Origin: Actinomycetota bacterium
Lineage (GTDB): Bacteria > Actinomycetota > Thermoleophilia > Solirubrobacterales > Solirubrobacteraceae
Assembly: GCA_009699615.1 (NCBI GenBank)
Contig: WLNV01000003.1
Span: 1 to 23,527, forward strand
Reading direction: 5' to 3'
Length of the DNA: 23,527 nt
Part shown: piece after piece, positions 13,187 to 20,488 of the stretch
Numbering within the stretch: position 1 is the first letter of the stretch
Layout of the letters: every line of letters begins with the position of its first letter
Made by a program: the position numbers and the translations under genes
Notes under the pieces: generated by a model
What the model saw: the letters and a program-made list of their open reading frames with translations, nothing else
Told to the model about the DNA's origin: nothing
The model's database searches: none

Positions 13187-14953
13187 CTACTCCTCCGCGT
13201 CGGGGAGATAGTCAGGCCGTGGGAGATCCCAGTGACCGGAATTGATGCCTTCGGTATTTGCAGGATCTCGATCTTGGATTACCTCGATGACCACTGGCCC
13301 ACCTGAGGCAAGCGCTCGCTCGAGCGCTGGCTTGAGATCTTCGATTCGCTCGACCTTGATTCCCTCAATCCCAAAGCCACGCGCGATCTGCACAAAATCT
13401 GGCGAGATTAGGTCACCTGAGCGATCCCTGAACTCAACGAAAAAGGCCCGATCCTCGCCGAAGAGATTCCGCTGGAAGTCCCGAATCGAAGTCCAGCCGG
13501 TGTTGTTCATGACGACGTATACGACCGCTATTCCGAGCTGAGCCACCAACGCCAGCTCCTGAATCGACATCAAGAAATCGCCATCGCCGGCCACGCCGAC
13601 GACCGGAACGTCTGGCGCGGCGAGCTTTGCGCCGATCGCCGCCGGAACCGTGAACCCCATCGTCGAGTACCCGCCTGAGGTAATCCAAGTTCGAGGCTCG
13701 TAGGTTGGATACTCTTGGAACATCTGAATCTGGGGATGGCCAGCCGACGCGATAACGATGCCCTCTCGCGGCATCACCTCCCTCAGAACAGCGATTGCCT
13801 TCGTGAGCGAGAGCCCGCTCGGCGTCCACCGCGCGCGGACCATCGAGTGCCACGCCTCGCGTTGAGACGCGAGTTCCGCCAAGTAAGCCTTCCGGTCCGG
13901 GAAGCTCGCTTTTCGGTCTGTTAGTGCCTCCGTCAGGCTTTGAATTCCAGTCCGTGCGTCCGAGATCACGCCGACCTCGACGGGGTAGTTCTTCCCGATT
14001 TCGCGCGGATCGATATCAATCTGATAGATGCGGGTCGGCGGAACCGAGAATGACGCACCGTGAAGGAACGCCGAGCTGGTCTGCTCAGCAAAGCGGGTAC
14101 CTACAGCGAAAATTACGTCCGCCGTGCTCGTTATGTGATTGCCGCAAGCCGTGCCGTTGGACCCCGTGTGCTGGGCGCAGAGAGGGTGATCCTCCGCGAA
14201 CACGCCCTTGCCCATCATCGTCGTCACAACAGGCGCTTGGAGCAATTCGGCGAGCTCGAGTAGCTCTTTGTGTGCGCGCGCTTGAATGCAGCCACCGCCC
14301 GCCAAGATCACGGGCCGCTCGGCAGCGGCTAGAGCGGCGGCGATCTCGTCGATACCGTCCGCGTCTGGATAAGTCGTTTCGTGCGTGGGGCGATGCCGCC
14401 CTCCATCGATCGGTGATTCTTCAGCGCTGTAGCTCTGAAGGTCGATCGGCATCTCGATGTGCACCGGGCCCGGCCGTCCGGAAACCGCCGTGTTGAACGC
14501 GCGGTTTAGCGCGCGTTGGACCTGATCCACTCGGTGCGGATAGAAGCCACGCTTGGTGATCGGGCGGAACAAACTTGAGAAGTCTGCGTCCCTTTGCCGC
14601 TCAATCTCCTGTAGGACCCCCGTACCGTCCATGTAGGTCTGCACTGCACCTGTGATCGCGACGAATGCTTGTGAATCGACGTAGGCCGTCGCCAGGGCAG
14701 TGGCGAGGTTGGCTGAGCCTGGGCCGATCGAAGTTACTGTCGCAAGTGGAGCACCGGCAACCCGGTAGTAGGCGTCGGCAATGTGGCCCGCGGACTGCTC
14801 GTGGCGCACCTGAATTGCCTCGATCTTGTCAGTCCTATCGCGTAGGGCATCGTAGATACCCATGTCGCCGTGGCCCGGGACCCCGAGAACATAAGGCACT
14901 TCCTCACGGATCAGGTGGTCGGCGATGATCTCGCCACCGGTCTTCTTCGTCAT
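13187..14953 (-). CDS. ThDP-dependent enzyme of the acetolactate synthase superfamily
   Basis: 588 aa with the three usual domains: N-terminal PYR (about 1-170), central (about 190-330) and C-terminal PP (about 370-560). The ThDP-activating glutamate is present (E52 in RHEQSAGH), which argues against glyoxylate carboligase, where it is replaced by Val. The ThDP/Mg motif runs from GDG (456-458) to NN (483-484). Likely chemistry is decarboxylation or carboligation of a 2-oxoacid, or C-C cleavage as in IolD or Xsc; the family is too broad to choose. No small regulatory subunit is nearby, so a biosynthetic acetolactate synthase is unlikely. The ATG start overlaps the regulator stop by 4 nt (ATGA) and has AAGGGGAAG as SD. 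The context suggests catabolism. Confidence 0.85.
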   Translation of the reverse strand: MTKKTGGEIIADHLIREEVPYVLGVPGHGDMGIYDALRDRTDKIEAIQVRHEQSAGHIADAYYRVAGAPLATVTSIGPGSANLATALATAYVDSQAFVAITGAVQTYMDGTGVLQEIERQRDADFSSLFRPITKRGFYPHRVDQVQRALNRAFNTAVSGRPGPVHIEMPIDLQSYSAEESPIDGGRHRPTHETTYPDADGIDEIAAALAAAERPVILAGGGCIQARAHKELLELAELLQAPVVTTMMGKGVFAEDHPLCAQHTGSNGTACGNHITSTADVIFAVGTRFAEQTSSAFLHGASFSVPPTRIYQIDIDPREIGKNYPVEVGVISDARTGIQSLTEALTDRKASFPDRKAYLAELASQREAWHSMVRARWTPSGLSLTKAIAVLREVMPREGIVIASAGHPQIQMFQEYPTYEPRTWITSGGYSTMGFTVPAAIGAKLAAPDVPVVGVAGDGDFLMSIQELALVAQLGIAVVYVVMNNTGWTSIRDFQRNLFGEDRAFFVEFRDRSGDLISPDFVQIARGFGIEGIKVERIEDLKPALERALASGGPVVIEVIQDRDPANTEGINSGHWDLPRPDYLPDAEE

Positions 14954-15648
14954 GACTTCCCCTTGCTATCTGTTTCGTTGGTTGGAAGGTCCTCCTGGGT
15001 TAACAACAGCGCCCGCGTTGTCGAGAGGTGAGCGTCCATCGCAGCAGCGGCGGCCTGACCATCACCCAGCCTTACTGCGTCGAAAATCGCTTGATGCTCA
15101 GTTACAATCGCGTCGAGTTGCCTAGAGCGGCCGACCGTCGAGATCCCGCGCGTGCGAATTTGGTCGCGAAGACCCTCAACCGCAGCGACGATTCGCTCGT
15201 TCCCGGATACCTCGAGCAGCTTGCGATGGAAGCCCCAGTCGAATCGCATGAACTCGTTCTCATCACTTAGCTGGTTCTTCATTCCAGACAGAGTGTCCTC
15301 AAGGTCTTGTACATCGCTACTGCTCATACTCTCGGCGGCCGCTCGCGCTGCTGGCACTTCCAATAGGAGACGCATCTCGAAGATCTCCTCGATGTCGTGC
15401 CGCTGTGTCTCGCAGATGCGAACCCCGCGGTTGCGTTCGAAAGCGACGAGCCGGTCGTTTGCCAGCTCCACAAGAGCTTCTCTGACTGGCGTTCTCGACA
15501 TCCCGAGCGCCTCCGACAATGCACGAACGGACGTCAGCGAACCTTCCTTCAAGTCGCCGGACAGGATCGCGCGCCGGATCTCGTCGTAGGCGCTGCGCGC
15601 GAGGCCAGTCTCTGGAGCGACGGCCTTTATCTGCTTAAGGCCGTTCAT
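14950..15648 (-). CDS. GntR-family transcriptional regulator, FCD subfamily
   Basis: 232 aa. A winged helix-turn-helix lies at about 15-80 (AYDEIRRAILSGDL, then LSEALGMSRTPVREAL and the wing RNRGVRI). The C-terminal FCD domain has the expected metal/ligand residues D137, H141 (FHRKL), H185 (EHQAI) and H207 (DAHL). Such proteins usually repress a neighbouring catabolic operon and are released by an acid or sugar-acid ligand. The gene lies inside the operon, with 4-nt ATGA overlaps on both sides, so it would be autoregulated. Candidate operators are the palindromes at 18212-18239 and 18308-18325. The ligand may be the pathway substrate or an intermediate. Confidence 0.9.
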   Translation of the reverse strand: MNGLKQIKAVAPETGLARSAYDEIRRAILSGDLKEGSLTSVRALSEALGMSRTPVREALVELANDRLVAFERNRGVRICETQRHDIEEIFEMRLLLEVPAARAAAESMSSSDVQDLEDTLSGMKNQLSDENEFMRFDWGFHRKLLEVSGNERIVAAVEGLRDQIRTRGISTVGRSRQLDAIVTEHQAIFDAVRLGDGQAAAAAMDAHLSTTRALLLTQEDLPTNETDSKGKS

Positions 15649-16682
15649 CGTCCCACCGTAACTGGCGGAGGCGAATCGTGAGCCGCGGCAATCAACTCGA
15701 GGACTCGCCGGCCGTCTGCAAGCGTCGCGGGCGCCTCACTGCCAGCCTGCACCGCGGCAACGAAAGCGCCGATGCTCTCGTTGACGGAGTCAGCCCAGTT
15801 GCCTGGATCGACCACCTCCTCGTGCCACTCGCCGTCGTACCGTCGGAGCGCTGGGCCATCTCGGAAACCCTCAAAGTCTGCTTCGCAGCCCGATATGTAC
15901 AACGCGGCCTCCGTGCCTACTATCTCAATTGAATCGTCGAACATCCCGGCAGGCCCGTGATAGTTGACGTCGATTACGCCGAGCGCGCCGTTGGCAAACC
16001 GCAATGCGACAACAGCGTGGTCCTCCGCCGCCGTCGCGGTGCCATCAGTCAGCGCGATGACTTCGGCGATCGCGCCGCCAAAATATGGCGCTAGGTAGAG
16101 GCGATGAACTCCAGCGTCGTGGAGCAGGCCGCCACCAGCCAAGGCTGGATCGGCTCGCCAGCCCCCGTACTTTCCGCCGATTCCAAGCCGGAGACGAATA
16201 TGGAGGATCCGTCCTAGCTCGCCAGCTTCAATCAGTTCGCGAGCGCGCCTGTGGGCTGGGTAGAACAGCTGATTGTGTTGGACCCCGACGACCAGTCCGC
16301 TTGCAGCCGCCGCGTGGATTATCTCGTCGCACTCACTCACATCCAATGCCAGTGGCTTCTCTATGAGGACGTGCTTGCCAGCCGCGATCGCGCTGAGCGC
16401 GACTTCGCGGTGCAGGCTGTGCGGAAGACACACGCTTACTAGGTCCACAGAGCTGTCCGCTAGGAGCTCTTCGTAATCCGCATACGCCGACGCACCTCGC
16501 GGGTCGGCGCTCGATAGTCGCAAGTCGGGGTCTAGGTCCGCGACAGCTACTACTTTCGCGCCGTCGGCCCGGTCGAAACCCGCCAGGTGGAACTGGCCAA
16601 TTTCGCCGAGACCGATAACGCCAACGCCAAGGAGCGGTGTTCCACCCGCGCTATCCGCAGCTACATCATCAGCCGTCATTGG
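15645..16682 (-). CDS. Gfo/Idh/MocA-family NAD(P)-dependent dehydrogenase
   Basis: 345 aa from ATG 16682. The N-terminal Rossmann fold carries GVIGLGEIGQFH (G23-x-G25), acidic residues after the second strand (VADLD) and the family EKP motif (107-109). The C-terminal domain has GGGLLHDAGVH (182-192), with the conserved Asp and His of the catalytic site. The family oxidises hydroxyl groups of sugars, inositols and related compounds with NAD(P)+. A longer in-frame start exists at 16730, but it would overlap the permease by 62 nt and adds a basic non-family extension; 16682 gives a 14-nt overlap. The stop overlaps the regulator start. The specific substrate is not determinable. Confidence 0.85.
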   Translation of the reverse strand, partial: PMTADDVAADSAGGTPLLGVGVIGLGEIGQFHLAGFDRADGAKVVAVADLDPDLRLSSADPRGASAYADYEELLADSSVDLVSVCLPHSLHREVALSAIAAGKHVLIEKPLALDVSECDEIIHAAAASGLVVGVQHNQLFYPAHRRARELIEAGELGRILHIRLRLGIGGKYGGWRADPALAGGGLLHDAGVHRLYLAPYFGGAIAEVIALTDGTATAAEDHAVVALRFANGALGVIDVNYHGPAGMFDDSIEIVGTEAALYISGCEADFEGFRDGPALRRYDGEWHEEVVDPGNWADSVNESIGAFVAAVQAGSEAPATLADGRRVLELIAAAHDSPPPVTVGR

Positions 16683-18183
16683 CGGCGCCCTGCGGGGCGA
16701 CTTCCATCTCTGGAACCGACGCTCGGCCACTCTTGAGCGCTGACCACGCGTAGATCGTTAGGAGCGCACCGATAAACATCGCTCCTCCAAAGTACCCGAA
16801 GATGTAGTGGTTCGCAGCCGGCCAGAGGTAGGCACCGATCACAATCCCACTCCAGATGAGCGCGATTACAGAGACGGGCACCAGCCAACGCCCGAGTCCA
16901 AAATGGCCGGGAGCGACGTCTGGGATCCGGTTCTTTCGGTGACCGATAATCACCGCGATCATCGTTGCCGCATACGTCAAGTAGTAAGCGATTACTGCCA
17001 TCGCTGTAACACGGAAGATCTGCCCTCCGCCGGCGATGTTGATGATCATGCAGACAGCCCACAGCACGATGCTCGCGACAACCGGAGTACGGAAGCGCGG
17101 ACTGACGCTTCCGAGCTGCTTCGAGAACGGGAGCAGATTGTCACGAGAGACCGAGAAGATCAGCCTCGTGGCCACCGCGATGTTAGCGACGATGCAACCC
17201 ATCAGCGAGAGGAACGCGACGATCTTGATGATCAGCGCAGCGAATGATCCAAGCTGCACTTGTACCACCCAAAACAGCGTGTTCGGCTGGGCCACCGCGT
17301 CGGCAATCGAAGTCGGGATCGCGACGATGAAGATTCCCATGACGATGAAGCCGCCGAGCGCACAGAGGCAAACTGCACGGAACATCGCTTTCGGCGCAGC
17401 CAAGCGCGGGGCGATGGTCTCCTCGGCAAGGTCGGCCGATGCCTCCCATCCCATCAGCGCGAAGATCGGCGCAGTGGCAGCGAAGATAAAGTTCTCAGTT
17501 GGAATGTGCTGACCATTCACGCCACCTGGACCGTGGTTGAACAATGCGCTAAGGCCGGTCGAATGACCGAAGAAGAGCACGGCACCGATGAGCAGGAGAA
17601 TGCCGACAATCACTGTGACAATAATCTCGGTAACAGCCACACCGTTGTTGAAGTGGGTCGCGATGCGAATGCCAACGATATTCAGAATGAATCCGATCGT
17701 GAGCGCGACTATTCCGATCACAACAATCTGAGTAGGTGTTCCCTCCAAGCCAAGCTCTGGGGCCATTATCACCCCGAGAAGAGCGCCGATCGAAACCGCG
17801 CCGGTGGTGAATGTGACCATTCCGATGAAGGCGACGACCCAACCGAAGTAAGGGTTGGTGATGCGACTAGCCCACTGGTATGCGTAACCAGTGACTGGAA
17901 TGCGTGCCGCCATATGCATGAAGACAAGAAGAATCCAGACAACGCCGATGAATGCCAGTGGCCAAGCAAATACGGCGATGCCTCCGACCTGAGCAAGGGA
18001 GGGCCCGAGGAGCGGCCCGAGCGTGCCCGTGATCGCAACCATCGAGAACGCCAAGCAGAACGATGTGAATGTTGACATCGAACGGCGTAGCCGCTGCGGG
18101 TAGCCGAACAGAATGAGGTCCTGCTCGTCCGCCGCATCCGACAGTACGTCAGGTGACGTCGACTCTGAGTGTGCGTTGCTCAT
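16669..18183 (-). CDS. APC-superfamily amino acid/amine permease
   Basis: 504 aa with about twelve hydrophobic membrane segments after a polar N-terminus of about 30 residues. It fits the amino acid-polyamine-organocation superfamily, closest in style to GABA/choline-type permeases (SFCLAFSMVAITG near the first helix, VTGYAYQWASRI between helices, and a long hydrophilic C-terminus). It would take up an amino compound by cation symport, matching the aminotransferase next door. The ATG start has a good SD (GGGGGAG, 6 nt upstream). A strong promoter-like pair and a hairpin lie in the gap before it, so the permease and the downstream genes can be transcribed separately from the aminotransferase. 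The overlap with the dehydrogenase suggests co-translation. Confidence 0.88.
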   Translation of the reverse strand: MSNAHSESTSPDVLSDAADEQDLILFGYPQRLRRSMSTFTSFCLAFSMVAITGTLGPLLGPSLAQVGGIAVFAWPLAFIGVVWILLVFMHMAARIPVTGYAYQWASRITNPYFGWVVAFIGMVTFTTGAVSIGALLGVIMAPELGLEGTPTQIVVIGIVALTIGFILNIVGIRIATHFNNGVAVTEIIVTVIVGILLLIGAVLFFGHSTGLSALFNHGPGGVNGQHIPTENFIFAATAPIFALMGWEASADLAEETIAPRLAAPKAMFRAVCLCALGGFIVMGIFIVAIPTSIADAVAQPNTLFWVVQVQLGSFAALIIKIVAFLSLMGCIVANIAVATRLIFSVSRDNLLPFSKQLGSVSPRFRTPVVASIVLWAVCMIINIAGGGQIFRVTAMAVIAYYLTYAATMIAVIIGHRKNRIPDVAPGHFGLGRWLVPVSVIALIWSGIVIGAYLWPAANHYIFGYFGGAMFIGALLTIYAWSALKSGRASVPEMEVAPQGAANDG

Positions 18184-18211
18184 TGCTTCTCCCCCTGTTT
18201 GTGATTGCCCC

Positions 18212-18239
18212 GAGACGGTTGATTCAAACCAACCGTCTC
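18212..18239. promoter_or_regulatory. Perfect 10-bp inverted repeat in the permease 5' leader
   Basis: GAGACGGTTG and CAACCGTCTC are separated by 8 nt, 28 bp before the permease start. In RNA it is a stable hairpin without a T run; in DNA it is a possible operator for the GntR regulator. Confidence 0.5.
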
Positions 18240-18273
18240 ATGGCCGGTGACATGTGGCATGCCAGTTGATGCG

Positions 18274-18303
18274 AACGTAGCCGACGCGCCACCCCGATGT
18301 CAA
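18274..18303 (-). promoter_or_regulatory. Likely promoter of the permease and downstream genes
   Basis: Read on the minus strand, TTGACA (18303-18298), an 18-bp spacer and TACGTT (18279-18274, TANNNT). The leader would be about 80 nt and would contain the hairpin at 18212-18239. Confidence 0.5.
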
Positions 18304-18307
18304 GTAC

Positions 18308-18325
18308 CTAGATTGGCCTATCTAG
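18308..18325. promoter_or_regulatory. Near-perfect 18-bp palindrome, possible operator
   Basis: CTAGATTGGCCTATCTAG is symmetric except for one T/T position pair. It overlaps the aminotransferase stop codon and ends 4 bp from the -35 box of the permease promoter, a place suited to a repressor or activator. Confidence 0.4.
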
Positions 18326-19656
18326 AGCGTTGCTTCGACCTGCATAAGCGCGCGCCCAAACAGCGTCACTATCTCGTCAATATCTTGTTCGTCGACGTTT
18401 ACCGCTGGCTTGAACTTGATGACGTTGCCGTTCTGACCAAACACTGGTCCGGTCTTGCCGACCATCAGGCCATGTTCCAGACACGCGCCCATCACCAGGT
18501 CGGTTTCGGCACACGCCGGCTCTTTGGTTGCCTTATCCGTCACCAGTTCCACTCCGACCATTAGGCCCTGGCCGCGAATATCACCAATCAACTTTGAACC
18601 TTGCGCGATCTCCTCGAGTCGCGAGACCAAGATCTCGCCCATCGCCTCGGAATTCGCTGGCAGATCGTCGCGCACCATTACCTCGAGCATGGCCAACCCA
18701 GCTGCACAAGCAACCGGGTTGCCCGCCTCGGTGAAGCCGTATTCCCAGTCCAGTAGCTCGGAGTATTCAGGAACCGTGATCGTTGCAGAGAGGGGCAGCC
18801 CTCCCCCGAGGGCCTTCCCGAGGATGATCATCTCTGGCTCGATGCCACTGCGCTCGCTCGCAAACATTGGGCCGCAGCGGCAGAGCGCTCCCTGAACCTC
18901 GTCCACAATCAGCGGCACATCATGCGCTTGGCACATCTCGTGGACGCGAGCGAGCCAACCGTCGGGGGCAGGAACCATTCCTCCGTTGGCTTGGTAGGGC
19001 TCAACGATGACGCCGGCAGGACCATTGGTGTGGCCGCGCTCGAGCGCAAAGTCAACGAGGTCCGCACAGGCTAGGTCGCATGTCTCGGGCTCTAGCTTCA
19101 AGGGACAGCGGTAGCAGTAGTAGTTGGGGACACGCATCTGGCGAGGGATGTACCGGTCTAACCCCTTGTTTGAGCCCTCGACCATTCCCGGATGGACGTA
19201 GGTGAGCCCGATCGTCGCGAAGGTTCGCCCGTGGTAAGCGGCATCTAGGCAGACAAAGTCACTGCCGCCAGTGGTTCTCATCGCCAAGTGCATGGCTCCT
19301 TCGACCGCAGCGCCGCCCGACAGCGCGTAAAGCACTTTCTCGAGACGACCTGGGGCGAGCTCCGCAAGGCGCTTGGCTAGCTCCGTCCTCGTTTGATTCT
19401 CGAAGACCGGCGAGACGTAATCAATCACATCAAGCTGTTCGACTATTGCTTGCTTTATCTCCGGGTGTCGGAACCCAAGATTCAATACCCATTCGGCAGA
19501 GATCGCGTCGACGTACTCGTTGCCATCCGCATCACTGACTCGGATCCCCTGACCTTCGACTAGCCCGAGATCAACGTCTCCCATGCACTTGATGACATGA
19601 GCATCTGAATCAGCGCGCAGCGCCTCAGCTTCGGCAGACCTCGCGTCCGCGCTCAC
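18322..19656 (-). CDS. Class-III PLP-dependent aminotransferase
   Basis: 444 aa from GTG 19656. Fold-type I, GABA/ornithine aminotransferase-like. The PLP Schiff-base lysine is K281 in ILGKALGGG, D252 in VDEVQG contacts the pyridine nitrogen, and YHGRTF is at 141-146. A CxxC-x8-CxxxC cysteine cluster (C181, C184, C193, C197) follows YRCP, as in several relatives annotated only as aspartate aminotransferase family. It transfers the amino group of an amine or omega-amino acid to a 2-oxoacid. A TTG at 19671 is an alternative start. GTG 19656 is preferred because it overlaps the stop of a short upstream ORF (GTGA) and has no SD of its own. It is the first main gene of the cluster. Substrates such as GABA, taurine or beta-alanine cannot be told apart here. 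Confidence 0.87.
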   Translation of the reverse strand: MSADARSAEAEALRADSDAHVIKCMGDVDLGLVEGQGIRVSDADGNEYVDAISAEWVLNLGFRHPEIKQAIVEQLDVIDYVSPVFENQTRTELAKRLAELAPGRLEKVLYALSGGAAVEGAMHLAMRTTGGSDFVCLDAAYHGRTFATIGLTYVHPGMVEGSNKGLDRYIPRQMRVPNYYCYRCPLKLEPETCDLACADLVDFALERGHTNGPAGVIVEPYQANGGMVPAPDGWLARVHEMCQAHDVPLIVDEVQGALCRCGPMFASERSGIEPEMIILGKALGGGLPLSATITVPEYSELLDWEYGFTEAGNPVACAAGLAMLEVMVRDDLPANSEAMGEILVSRLEEIAQGSKLIGDIRGQGLMVGVELVTDKATKEPACAETDLVMGACLEHGLMVGKTGPVFGQNGNVIKFKPAVNVDEQDIDEIVTLFGRALMQVEATL

Positions 19657-19685
19657 TTTCGCCCTAACCAAAGATCATGAAGCAT
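19653..19685 (-). CDS. Possible 10-aa leader peptide coupled to the aminotransferase
   Basis: ATG 19685 opens a ten-codon frame, MLHDLWLGRK, ending in TGA within GTGA, so its stop overlaps the GTG start of the aminotransferase. The strongest SD in the region (GGAGG, 19700-19696) lies 10 nt before this ATG, whereas the aminotransferase has none. Translation of the short ORF could deliver ribosomes to the aminotransferase start. No run of regulatory codons is visible. A frameshift within one longer protein is the alternative, but the aminotransferase looks complete without it. Confidence 0.4.
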   Translation of the reverse strand: MLHDLWLGRK

Positions 19686-19737
19686 GGTGGGATTTCCTCC
19701 GGTTATCGAGATGGGACACCTCGCTGAATGGAGTGGC

Positions 19738-19766
19738 ATGCTACATGTGAGGCCAGCGGCAAGCAA
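19738..19766 (-). promoter_or_regulatory. Possible promoter of the aminotransferase
   Basis: On the minus strand, TTGCTT (19766-19761), a 17-bp spacer and TAGCAT (19743-19738). The leader to the short ORF would be about 45 nt. Confidence 0.35.
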
Positions 19767-19939
19767 GGGACGCACTCCGTGCGCTTCGATTGCGTTGGAG
19801 CGGCGCAATGCTTCGTCGGAGAGTGTAGTTGGGCCGACCGGCCGTGCGAGAAGAGAGGCCCAAGGCACCTACGCGCGCCCGGCCGTAAGCACGCGTGAGC
19901 CATCGCACCGGCCCTCGTTCCATTGACGTCCGCAACCCT

Positions 19940-19959
19940 GCCATCCCGTGCCACCGAAC
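19940..19959 (+). repeat. 10-bp-spaced GCCA(T/C)C repeat pair, left of copy 7
   Basis: GCCATCCCGT is followed by GCCACCGAAC, corresponding to the pair at 3163-3182. It lies 23 bp before the core. Confidence 0.4.
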
Positions 19960-19982
19960 GGAACGCAGGCCCTCCGGAGTGC

Positions 19983-20025
19983 CTTGTAAGCAGGGGGGGT
20001 CAGGGGTTCGAATCTCCTCTCCGGC
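19983..20025 (+). repeat. att core, copy 7 (tRNA-Thr 3' half); right-flank class D
   Basis: A 43-bp copy with a longer G run and substitutions (TAAGCAGG, AATCTCCT). It is the right-most copy and probably marks the far end of the array. The right flank is unique, and the cupin stop codon begins 5 bp after it. Confidence 0.82.
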
Positions 20026-20030
20026 TCTGG

Positions 20031-20378
20031 TCAGCTCAGGTTCTCTTGAACGACCTCGGCTGCCGGGTGGACGCTGACGACGCGACTCAGCTCATCGCTT
20101 GCTCCCTCAAAGCTGTGTTTGGTTTCAGCGTCAACGACGACGATGTTGCCGCCAATGATCTCGGTCTCTTCATCCCCAGCCGTGAACTTCACCGCACCGC
20201 GTTCGACGAGGAAAAGCTCAGCGTATGGATGGATGTCGAGAGGAGGCCCGCCGCCGCGTGGGTACTCGGCGACGAAGACCGAGAGCGGAACCTGATCACC
20301 GCCTTGGAACCGCACGAGAGTGTCGCTGAGCCGAAACTCCTCGAGCGCGTGGAGGGACACCGGCGAAGCGTTTTCCAT
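20031..20378 (-). CDS. Small cupin-domain protein
   Basis: 115 aa, a single cupin barrel. The first cupin motif is degenerate (PPLDIHPYAE, H50 and E54, then G61), with one His where many cupins have HxH. The second motif keeps a His (H88 in ETKHSF). A metal site of two His and one Glu is possible. Single-domain cupins range from dioxygenases and isomerases to ligand-binding proteins, and no specific role is visible. It is leftward, its stop 5 bp from the last att core, and divergent from the hydrolase. It may belong to the chromosome beyond the array rather than to the cargo. Confidence 0.82.
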   Translation of the reverse strand: MENASPVSLHALEEFRLSDTLVRFQGGDQVPLSVFVAEYPRGGGPPLDIHPYAELFLVERGAVKFTAGDEETEIIGGNIVVVDAETKHSFEGASDELSRVVSVHPAAEVVQENLS

Positions 20379-20488
20379 CTGCCCGGATTACCCAAGGCCG
20401 ACGCAACGGAAGCGAGCGAGTAGCAACAACCCCCGCTTCGCTTTGGGCGAGCGCCTCGCCAGCCGCGGCCACCTGTCACACTTACTGT

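Larger units (their letters stand above)
19686..19982. other. Gene-free stretch upstream of the catabolic cluster
   Basis: It holds the SD of the leader ORF, a candidate leftward promoter and the left flank of att copy 7. About 40 bp at 19927-19970 resemble the sequence left of att copy 2 (about 3146-3190). I see no credible gene in it. Confidence 0.6.

Noticed and set aside
13187..14953. Naming the ThDP enzyme glyoxylate carboligase, Xsc or IolD
   Set aside because: The catalytic Glu argues against glyoxylate carboligase. I saw no decisive Xsc or IolD signature and their usual partners are missing.
107..20025. CRISPR array or integron attC series
   Set aside because: Spacing runs from 130 bp to over 9 kb with genes between, and the repeat is a tRNA 3' half, so not CRISPR. 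attC sites are imperfect palindromes with GTT core ends, which are absent here.
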